This document shows positions 1-11,000 of a stretch of DNA of 64,000 nt, in pieces. A program made the position numbers and the translations under genes. The stretch is from Aphrocallistes beatrix (taxonomy: Eukaryota; Porifera; Hexactinellida; Sceptrulophora; Aphrocallistidae): NCBI GenBank assembly GCA_963281255.1, contig OY725497.1, positions 1,302,001-1,366,000 of the forward strand. The letters run 5' to 3'. Under the pieces are notes generated by a model that did no database searches, was not told the DNA's origin, and was given only the letters and a program-made list of their open reading frames with translations. Each line of letters starts with the position of its first letter. Position 1 is the stretch's first letter.

Positions 1-494
1 CTTCAAATATTGGTCATTCCTGAAATGAAATATATTCAGTATTTTTTACTATTTCAGATTCAAATTTTGAATAATTCATTGATAGCCCATGAATTAGTAA
101 GTTAGCTTTGGACTAAATATGTATATAGTAATTTCTCAGTGAGATAATTATTTATATAATGAAACCTCGCGATTATTCCAACCCTTGTGAAACCAATCGC
201 ATTTTCGGAGTGGTCATGTCCTGGAAGGTTTTATAGGTAACCAGCCATTTTAGTAATGTATAGTAGTGTACTGTATCTCAGATCCGGAAATTTTTCATGG
301 ATCCGGGATTCGGTTCTGTATTAAACATATATGCATAGGCTCTGGTTGGCTAGTAGGCCTAGGGCCATTGCCCTACCAATAGTATGTGGAAAGCTTTTAT
401 GGTTTAATACTCGAAATACGAATTTTCCCAAATGGCCTTAACAATCAAAGTCCTAGCCTTACCATTCCTCATCCCGAATATACGCTATTGTAAC
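1..494. other. No gene recognised
   Basis: AT-rich sequence downstream of the MSH6 stop. I see no coding signal and no clear repeat. Confidence 0.6.
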
Positions 495-496
495 TA

Positions 497-667
497 CAGT
501 CGACTCCGCTTAATAGGGTCACATCGGTCAGAGGACATTTCGGACCGATTAAGCGGATGACCCTATTAACCGAAAATATTTTGTATTAGCTTCTATGTGT
601 GAGAGCTATTCCGGTCCTACCAAAAGTGGCCCGATTAAACAGTGACCCTATTAAGCGGAGTCGACTG
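497..667. mobile_element. pogo-like MITE, 171 bp, TA duplication
   Basis: The inverted ends CAGTCGACTCCGCTTAATAG and its complement are flanked by TA on both sides. Related copies lie at 842, 54430, 57812 and 58080. The terminal sequence resembles pogo/Tigger ends. It has no coding capacity. Confidence 0.75.
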
Positions 668-841
668 TATATCATGCTCGATTGTCAATGGCTACCTACA
701 TCATTTAAATAATTTGATACAATACTAGGTACCATTTATTGTAAGACACTACTTTGAACTAATGTGGATCCGAATCCGGCAGTATATACCTCAAAAGGTT
801 CAAATGGTGCGAAACATCAACTTATTTTTATTTGGCAAGTA

Positions 842-932
842 CAGTCGACTCCGCTTAATAGGGTCACATCGGTCAGAGGCTATTTCGCCCCGATTAAGTG
901 GAGAACCCTATTAACCGAAAATATTTTGTATT
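842..932. mobile_element. Truncated copy of the 171-bp pogo-like MITE
   Basis: The left end after a TA is present and the sequence follows the copy at 497 to about 932. The right half and right terminus are missing. Confidence 0.65.
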
Positions 933-1401
933 AGCTTATTTTTGTCTTTTGTCTCTCCCAACTTAATTTATTAAATTCATTGTTTCTTTTTACCAACTCA
1001 TTCATTCGTTCAAATAATGGTAACCATGTTAACGTGGGCAAGCGCGAGGGGAAAGCAAAGTTTATAACCATCGCATTGTAAAACTATTAAATTATGATGA
1101 AACGCTAATATAGTATTGAAGTAAAAAGATACACATGTTGTTAAAATTTGAACCTTCAATCTTATATCATGACAATTATAGTTGAAAAACTAAATTCGAT
1201 ACACAGATATACTATAACCATACTAGTCCTCAAGTTAATACTGTAGCTTCCTACTTATTAATGTTTTGAAATCACAATGAAATCTCTAGAACAAAAACGA
1301 AAAGTAACTAATCTTGAAAGAATTACTTTAAAATTAGCAAATATTAATTCAAACTATCTACTGGTTAGTTAAAAGTCTTCAGAGATTGCTTCACTACTGA
1401 T
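933..1401. other. MSH6 3' flank, nothing recognised
   Basis: This stretch follows the MSH6 stop on the minus strand and probably holds its 3'UTR. I did not find a convincing AATAAA in the expected place. Confidence 0.4.
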
Positions 1402-2084
1402 TCAGCATTCTACAAACAAGTCCTGTTGGTTAGTACATAACAATCTCAAAGCTTTGAACCTTTCAGCTGAATCACTCATCTCTTGTGCTTTGCTTCGAGC
1501 GAGTGATACTATTTCACTTGGTATTCCAGCTAATTTCGCCACATTGAATCCATAACTCTTCGGACAAGATCCTGATGCAAGTTTGTATAGAAACACGATC
1601 GAATCTTCATCTTCATCTTCATTAACGAGACACTGCATATATCCGAGCTTCACTCCCACCCAACCAGCTGCTTCATCCAGGATGCTGTGGTAGTGCGTAG
1701 AGAACAATGTCAGACAGCTTATCTTAGCAACGATCGTGTTGAGAACGGATGACGCGATCGCTGTGCCATCGAAAGTAGCAGTTCCCCGCCCGAACTCATC
1801 GAGTAATACTAGAGAGCGTGAGTCAGCATTTCTTAAAATATTAGCAGTTTCACTAAGTTCTACAAAGAAGGTACTTTCTCCAGCTAAAATACGGTCAGAT
1901 GCCCCTAGCCTTGAGAATATCCTATTGAAAGGGGTGAGTTGACACGTTTTGGCAGGTACGTGACAACCCATCTGAGCTAGAATAACGATTGCTCCCGCTT
2001 GACGGATTAGCGTACTCTTCCCTCCCATGTTAGGTCCAGTTATTATCAGACAATGAGGGTTATCATTATTCAATTCATCTCTTC
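1402..2084 (-). CDS. MSH6: MSH6 exon 9: ATPase domain and C-terminus
   Basis: This terminal exon encodes residues 1083-1309. It holds Walker [10 protein letters not shown], the Q-loop region [10 protein letters not shown], the signature segment [17 protein letters not shown], Walker [19 protein letters not shown], the switch STHYH, and the helix-turn-helix tail [17 protein letters not shown]. The tail is about as long as in other MSH6 proteins. The acceptor is TATTTTAG before 2084 if the GC donor of exon 8 is used. The stop codon is at 1402-1404. Confidence 0.95.
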
Positions 2085-5000
2085 CTAAAATATAAAAAAT
2101 GTCAGTTGACAGACTGATAGGCAGCTACATTAATATAAGTAACTCGTACGCGTAGGGAATGAAATGTGAATTCTAATAAATCTGGAAATATTTATTTAGA
2201 GCTTTCTTTTGAAATCTACAGTATCTCGTATGATTATTTAATTCCATAATATACATCCTTAATTGCGTTGTAAACGATTTTCTCCATGTCAACCAATCAG
2301 ATTTCAAGGTTACGGAGTGATTGTGATTTATTTTAATGCATTGAGTTAGGTCTAACCCATTGGTCAATAAAATCAAAGCCAACTGTAATATTAAAACCCT
2401 GCAATTTCATTGATCAGCAGAGGTTGTTTTGTAAATATTTTTTTCATTCCAGCCCAGCAATTAAATTTCAAGTTTACAGATTAATTTTAACTTGTTTATA
2501 TACGTACATTGAGTTAGATATAATATTCCATATTGACTAATTATCTTAAATTCTGCTGTTAAATAAAAACTTAAATAAAAGCAATTTTATTGGTCAACAC
2601 ATTTTGTCATATTTTGAGGCAAGGTGTGAAAATATGAATAATCGTTACATTAGGTTAGAGAGTATTCCAACTTGTTAATATGCATTGAGTTATTATAATC
2701 CCTATTAGTCAACTGTATGTTAAATCCTTTTGGCTAATACATTTCGACACTTTTTGTGAAAAGGTGTGAAATTTTTGTAGAATTTGCACCCAGGTTCAAA
2801 TCTCCACATATAAGGAATATATGGTCCAAATTTGGTTTAATAGCATTTCCAGGAGCGAGCAGACGTACGTACGCCGATCATGACACAAGGCATCTCCTAT
2901 ACTAGGAGCCGCACTAAAAATAGCTACTAAATTACTATTAAGAAGAATGTATACACATTTTCTACTCACATTTTTATGTTTTGATAATTGGCCAAAATTA
3001 CATCAGGATACTTAGTGGGCACGGCTGAAACTATTTTCCCCTTTATAATTATTTATGATGACGTCATTTTTAATACCTGTATTTATTATGTTTCAAAATT
3101 TTATTTAGTATATAGAGTTGTTAGACATTCTACGGCTGCTTTAGTGTTTAATTATTAATTAAATTATATAGAAATGTTTAAAAGTTGCAAAAAGACGCCA
3201 ATACCTCGATATAAGGCCGCTGTTAGCTGGAAACATGTTTCAGCTCCACCGCCCACATCTATATTTAGCCATCACATATATTGTCGTTATTGCAGTTTAG
3301 AATCACATTATATTTCAGAGGTGCTGGGCATTACTACCTTTGATTGGATTATACCGTTGATGAAACTAGCATTTCAGTGTATTTTGTTGGTTGTAGATAA
3401 TTTAATGCGTAAATTAAGTTTAAACATGATCGGTCTTGATAGTTAATTAACAAATAATATGATAATTATAATTGAATATCGCCCGCTGGCATCCCCATGA
3501 TGGATGGTCCTTTTTGAACTGAGACAGGTTTTAAAACCAGGAATAATAGCATCATATCATGTCAACCCGTGGCCACTCAGATCTGCCCACCCGCGCCCAC
3601 CCGCGCCCACCCAAAAAGGCCCTAGTTGCGCCTATGCTTGTGACTATATTTTTCTTTCTGATTATTAGATTAATTAATTTGTGTGTTTATCTGGTTTTGT
3701 GTTTTGGCATACAATATACGAGTTGGTCCCAGTGCTGGCAAGATCAAATTTTGTAGTAGCTAGTTAGTGCTATCAAACTCTGATATCGTCTGTGATGGGC
3801 TGCTCAAACTGCCATCTAAATAATATATTGACGTTGAATATAAATTAGTTGCTTAATTTTAGCCACCACACTGCATTTTGCATCCAATCGCATCCAAACC
3901 ATTAATCGAGCTTTAGTGTGTAAGTACATGCTATACGTGTAATATATTAATAATTGCTGCTAATGTATTTGTTGCTCCAGGTAAATTATATAAGTATCAA
4001 TGGCTGAAGAAATGGCTGACTTATCACTGGAAGAAATAATTAAAAAAACAAAGATTTCACGAGGGAGAGGTGGTGGAAGAGTGACTCGAGTTGGTCGTGG
4101 AGGATCTCGAAGGGGAGCGACAGGTCAAACACGCGGAATGTTACGCTCTCGACCCTATTATCCATCACAAAACTCCGAGAGGTTAGAGCGATGGCAACAT
4201 GATATGTACAAAGGACAGCATGGAAGAGATCGAGACAGATACGGGGGTTCAAAATTGAATATCAGCAACCTAGACTTCGGAGTGTCGGATAGCGATATCG
4301 AGGAGCTGTTCGGGGAATTCGGCCCAGTAAAGAAGGCAGGAGTGCACTATGACTTCAGTGGAAGGTCCAAGGGGACAGCAGAGGTGATCTACTATCGTTA
4401 TGAAGATGCTGAGAAGGCCATCAAGCAGTACAATGGAGTTCCGCTAGATGGACGACCTATGAAAATCGAGATTGTGACTGGAAATCCCTCCCCTTCCTCT
4501 CGGCCTAACTTTAGGAGAGGATACTCAAGGGTTGGGGGGAGAGGCGGAGGGAGGAACATGAGTGCACCCAAACCCTCGAAAGCAATTCCAACAGCTGAGG
4601 AATTGGATGCAGAATTAGATAAATATCAAGCGGAGAAGGAAAAGTGACAGTTAGAGTCAAATTACACTATCTTTCTAACACTTAGTCATCTTATTAACAT
4701 TGTTCCTTGTTTTATGGGATCTTAAATTTATGATAGATACTTATCTGAGCAATATTTCGAATAATTATCACAAATTAATTTCTAGTAGTAGAGCCAATTG
4801 ATTCACAAATATTTTATAAACATAAGTCAGTTTAATAACCCATTTTGCTCTTCGCCTATTCTCATTTCGCTAACCATGGTAAATAGTGCCATTTTGCCTA
4901 CTCAATGGAATGCATTGTTAATGACACATTTACGGGTTTCAATAATTTACCAAATCGAATGAAAAGTATTGTTTGGCACCATGTTTTAGGTGTTCGGAAT

Positions 5001-8000
5001 ACTGTCAAACTGAAGTGGAGGTGGTATTTCCTGAGACTAAGGGGCCGAGGGGCAAAGGGAGCAAGTTAGGAATAAAAGCAAAAGCGTAAGTTCAGCGGCG
5101 TTTTAGCCCGAGATCTGTAAGAATAAAGTGAAAATAGGATTAATGTTATGTCAAATATACTAATTAGCAAATTGAATGATTCTTGGAACATAGCAATGTG
5201 TTAAACAATGCATTTTATTCAGTAACCGAAATGACACTAATCCCCTTGGAGCCAGGAGGACTTTTATGTGGAATCCAGTTAACAAAAATGCAGCCTCTAT
5301 TTTTGTACATATTCTAAAAGGGTTTTCTAAATAGCAACCTAGATTGTTCGGGGCTTATGATATAGCAAACTAGAGATACCGTATTTTTACTTCTACTTTC
5401 TTGTTAGTTTATTTTGCCAACTATATTATTCAATATTAGTATATATACCAGGGAATGGAGAGTTCTCGAATGGGGTGAAAACAGCACAATTCCGTTCAAC
5501 TTTATGCCCGTTCATTTTGTTCACGCCATCCAACTTATCATCCCAACTCCACTAGCGTTCATTGCGTTCGATCAAGTGGATCTGCGGGTTGACCAAGTTC
5601 CTGAATCCTGTACGATTTTCGATCAGACACATCGCAACACAATTGTGCCACTTTATTTCTTTTTGATTATGACTAAAAATATTCAACTTATTTTGCAAAC
5701 TCGACGCCATCGGATATACTAAATTATTCTGAACAAGGTTTCCACAAGAATGTTATTTTACTCTATCCATTATTTTCATAATTTCCATTTTAAACTCGAA
5801 TTAATGTCGACATTTATCTTCTCAATTCAAATTGTTCATTAAATTATACCTTAAGAAAGTATATACAGGGTTGAAAATTGGTGAAAAGATGCAATGTCCT
5901 TATATATTCACAGAAGTCAGGATTAGTAATAACTTAGTATTCATAAAGTTTGCGTATCCAGGCGTACCCCAGGTTGAGAACCCCTGTTATAGAACAACAA
6001 CTTCGGTATTAAATTTATATTCCATCCCGTAGTTACATATTATTTTACTGTGTGATTTTCTGCTTATAACTAAAATGAAATCTGACACATTTATGTATTC
6101 GAAATCGAAGCATCAGATATAGTCCAGCTGATATGTGCAAAAGTGTGCCTTTAATGATAAAAGCATAAAGTTTGAACACACCTTCTTATATTAGTTAATC
6201 TGGTTATGTATGGGGAATTATGGGATGCTGAATTCAATGGAATATTTTTGAAGCTCTTAGGATTGTGGTTATGTGGTTAGGGGCCATTTTATTGTGACAT
6301 TAGCATTAATTTTTAACGTATTATTTTAGCTTTTTTATCAAATCGAGATGAAAATTTCTCCAGATTGATAGGAAAGGTTTATAGCTACATTATGTGTAAT
6401 TCCTTATAAGGTTTGCTAATTCCTGAAGCATAAACACGACAAACAGATAATTTGACGCGATTTAATAAACACCTATGAATACAAAACTTTGGTATGCACG
6501 GTTTTTTATTTTTACAAGCGTGCTTCGCTTGCTTGCGCTGCGAGGCTCACATTGATTAATTATAAGGGATATAACCTCTCTAAATACTTGAAAGTCTGAC
6601 TTACTGTTATAATCGATATCACTCAAAATCAGCTTTCTCTGCCTTGCAGTTTCTTCAATCTGTTCGTTATATATATATATACACTAATCGGACAAAAGTA
6701 TTTGTACACTATATTATTCCCCATACAAATAGTACTAAATTGATCTTTTCATTAAGGGAAAAATATTCAAACTCTAAGAGCTATTAAGAGTCTGATTTAA
6801 GATTCGAAATCTTCACATTCGAATTAGTAATACATAGTTGAAGATTTCTAACAGATTGCACAACTCAATGAGTAAAATATCAACCTGTGACACAAGAGGT
6901 AGTACATCACCATCATGTATAGTGATAAAAAGGGACTTATGTAGCACAAGGTGGCAGTGATTGATAATTTGAAATAATTGGGAATTAGTAATTGATTAGA
7001 AATATCCTACAATAACTAATTCGAATGCGAAGATTTCGAATTTGAAACCCGATTAGTTGTATCACTTACCGTTTCGGAGTTTTAATCTTCATGAATAGAC
7101 CCATTTTAGTATTAAATGCACGTAAGATAATGAAGTGTGCAAATACTTTTGTCCGGGTAGTGTATAGTATATATCTTAAATGGCGCTAGATTTTTGCTAA
7201 CTCATTTCCGGTTAAGTCAATTGGGCGGAGAAACCTTAGAAGTATGGGGTCTTTGCTATAAATAGAAATGACCCCATGTAATTTAAGGGATAAACATTAA
7301 CCGAGTTTTAATAGTAAGAATTTTGACACCTTTTTGACGAATTCTGAAAAATATGCTGACTAACTTTATCTTTTTCGCAGAGTCTCCCTGCGGGCGCCTG
7401 GAATTACTCAATCTAACCTATTTTGGGATTTTTTACTTTATATAAATATTGTAAACAAAAGTTAACGAATAATTTATCATATTGATCTGAAAATGTAATA
7501 TTCGAGATCTACACCCCTGAAAACCCCATGTCAACCGTTGGAATCCAGCCTCTAGCCTATTTTTGTAATTTGTTTACATTATGTATCTAATGTAAACAAA
7601 AGTAAACAAATAATTTATAATATTGACCTTAAAATATAATATTCGAAATCTACACCCCTGAAAACCACATGTCAACCGTTGAAAGCTAGTCTCTAGCATA
7701 TTTTTCAAAATTCGTCAAATTGTGTGAAAATATGTATATAAAGGTGTGAAAATATGCACATAATATTTCTTATTGCTATACACTTTAATACATTTAAGAT
7801 ATCAAACATAAGTTGTGGCTTTAAAGTAGTAATAGCAATGACAATATATGGTAGTGTCATACAATGATTTCTATTGTGATAGTGTAGTCATATACTTGTA
7901 CGTATATTGTATAGAAAGGTGTGAAAAAGTGTTTTCCATTTTTTTGTAGAGGTGTGAAAATTTCGCTTAGATCTTAGAACTTAATCGTAGTCATATCATT

Positions 8001-11000
8001 TGACACCTACATGCCAATTTTAATATCTCTACGACTTGCCAATTCTTCAATCAATTCGGACAAACAAAAAAGCGTTTTAATATATAAGATTTGTTGTTTG
8101 TTTGTTTGATTTTCCGAATTGATTGAAGAATTGGCAAGTCGTAGAGATAAGTATTAAATTCGAAGATCTAAAGGAGACATTTTCACACCTCCGCAAAAAA
8201 GGAACTATTTTCACACCTTTACAATATACCGTAAACTGGGGCGACTTTGGCCCTAAGAGGTGACTTTGTCCTACAATATCAATTTTAATAAAACAAGCAC
8301 GCTTCGCTTGCTTGCGCTGCGCGGCTTGCGGACACTGTGTGTCCTCAGAGTCGCCCTGCGGGCGCCTGGAGTCACTCAATCAAACATATATTGGATTTTT
8401 TTTCCTTTATATAAATATTGTAAACAAAGGTCGACGAATAATTTCTCATATGGATCCGATAATATTATATTCAAAATCTACAGCACTAAAAACCCCATGT
8501 CAACCGTTGGAAGCTAGTCTCTAGCCCATTTTTGTAATTTGTTTACTTTATGTATCTATTGTAAACAAAAGTAAACAAATAATACATCATATACATCTGA
8601 AAATATGATATTCGAAATCTACACCCCAGAAAACCCCATGTCAACCGTTGAAAGCATGTTTCTAGCATATTTTTGAGATTTGTTTACTTTATGTATCTAT
8701 TGTAAACAAATGTAAACAAATAATTTATCATATAGATCTAAAAATATGATATTCGAAATCTACACCCCTACAAACCCCATGTCAACCGTTGGAAGCTAGT
8801 CTCTAGCATTATTTTCAAAATTCATCAAGTAGTGTGAAAATATGTATATAAAGGTGTGAAAATATGCACATAATCTTTTTTATTGCCATACATTATAATA
8901 CATTTAAGATATCAAACTTAAGTTGTGGCTTTGAAGTATTACAGTACACCCTCGGTTATCCGAACACCTCCGTTTGTTAGCTCAAAGATTGGTGTTCGGA
9001 TAAGTGAAATCGTTCGGATAAGCGAAATACGTATTTTACGCTCTTAAATGCACATGTACCAACTTAGATGTTATTAAAGAACGTATTATGATTTGAATAC
9101 TACTTACACGTATGTATTGCCAAACAAATTGACAATGCTACGCACAATTTTGGAACATACATTTTTAAGGAATTGATGTATTAAACATTATTTCAGTTAT
9201 CCGAACACATATTTCAGTTATCCGAACACATTATTTCAGTTATCCGAACACATCATTTCAGTTATCCGAACACATTATTTCAGTTATCCGAACACATTAT
9301 TTCAGTTATCCGAACACATATTTCAGTTATCCGAACACATCATTTCAGTTATCCGAACACATATTTCAGTTATCCGAACACATCATTTCAGTTATCCGAA
9401 CACATATTTCAGTTATCCGAACACATATTTCAGTTATCCGAACACATCATTTCAGTTATCCGAACACATCATTTCAGTTATCCGAACACATCATTTCAGT
9501 TATCCGAACACATTATTTCAGTTATCTGAACACATCATTTCAGTTATCCGAACACATTATTTCAGTTATCTGAACACATCATTTCAGTTATCCGAACACA
9601 TTATTTCAGTTATCTGAACACATCATTTCAGTTATCTGAACACATTATTTCAGTTATCCGAACACATCATTTCAGTTATCCGAACACATCATTTCAGTTA
9701 TCCGAACACATTATTTCAGTTATCCGAACACATCATTTCAGTTATCCGGACACATTATTTTCACAAATTCGATTGAAAAGTATTTGATAAAATGAGTGGT
9801 ACTCGAACACACTGTTCGGATAATCGAGGTGTCGGATAATCGAGGTTCGGATAATCGAGGGTCTACTGTAATAACAATGACGATCTATTGTAGTGTCGTA
9901 CAATTGTTTCTAAAATTGTTTTTCATTTTTGTTGCAGAGATGTGAAAATTTCGCTTAGATCTTAGAACTTATTCGTAGTCATATCATTTCACACCTACAT
10001 GCCAATTTTCACACCTCTATGACTTCCCAATTCTTCAATCAATTCGGACAAACACATAAAAACAAAAACAAAAAAATCCTAGCATTTTAATATATAAGAT
10101 ATACTCAAACTTATGAATCAATGTAATAACATTGCTAATATGCTGAATGAAACTCTCAATATATCCAAAGGTATTTAAACTGCAGTATTTCTAAGTTTGA
10201 GTATATTTTATTAAAATTGCTATTGTGGGACAAAGTCACCTCTTAGGGCCAAAGTCGCCTCAGTTTACGGTATATGGCTTCACTATCAGAATAGAAATCA
10301 TTGTACGACACCACAAAATACTCATCCTTACTATTAAAACTCGATTAATGTTTGTGTATATATATAATATATACATATCAGTGGCGTAGCACTGACTCAA
10401 AAAGCGGTCCGGCTAAAAACATGTAAACCATGAGTTGGACTCGGAATTTTGCTTAAAGCAGCGTCTGTGGATTCGTCGTAATGGATCCACTTCCACTGCT
10501 CAAACCACTTTACATTGAATGCTCTTTGCACAACATTAGTCAACCCAAAAGAGCGTTTTGGGAAAATAAAAGTTTTTGGATGATGGGGCTCTTTAGGTAA
10601 AGGCGATGCCATTGAGAGATATAATTCAGCTAGCAAACTTGATAAATAAGGTCAGACAAAAGATATACATACATTGGAATGCAATAGCACAAACTTATAA
10701 GTCAGCAAATAAGAAAATTCATGGTCCGGCCAAAACCGGACTCGCCGGACCGGCTAAAAAAGAAGTCCGGCCAAAAGCCGGACCATCTGATCCTTGCCCA
10801 AAAAAGTGGTCCGGCCAAAGCCGGACCTGCCGCACCTACTCCTACGCCTATGCATATATATATATCAGGCCCGGCGGAAGCAACTTTTTATTGGTCCGGC
10901 CATAGCGAAAGTTGGTCCGGCCAAAAGCAAATTTGCATATGAAAATAAGCCATAATGGCATAAAATTGGTCCGGCCAAAGCCGGACCAGCCGGACCAGTT

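Larger units (their letters stand above)
8293..10100 (-). mobile_element. Hairpin-ended repeat with three 140-bp satellite units, inside the 8229-10270 element
   Basis: It opens with the full GC-rich terminus (CGCTTCGCTTGCTTGCGCTG), then CGGACACTGTGTGTCC and CCCTGCGGGCGCC. Satellite markers ATGTCAACCGTTG lie near 8494, 8639 and 8778. It ends with CTTCAATCAATTCGGAC and TTTTAATATATAAGATAT. Confidence 0.65.
8229..10270. mobile_element. TIR element, 2.04 kb, carrying nested insertions
   Basis: The inverted ends CCGTAAACTGGGGCGACTTT and the complement of GCCTCAGTTTACGG continue as GGCCCTAAGAGGTGACTTTG, so the arms exceed 40 bp. TA flanks both sides. The body is mostly a hairpin-ended repeat that itself contains a pogo-like element. 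Confidence 0.7.

Noticed and set aside
3174-3446. 90-residue open frame upstream of ALYREF
   Set aside because: No motif was recognised and the AT-rich context makes such frames common by chance.
5414-5722. 102-residue open frame
   Set aside because: No recognisable domain, no splice or initiation context, and no conservation evidence. Left as background.
9186-9760. Regular short repeats resembling a CRISPR array
   Set aside because: The units are head to tail with 0-2 bp between them, so there are no spacers, and the array lies inside a eukaryotic pogo-like element in an intron.
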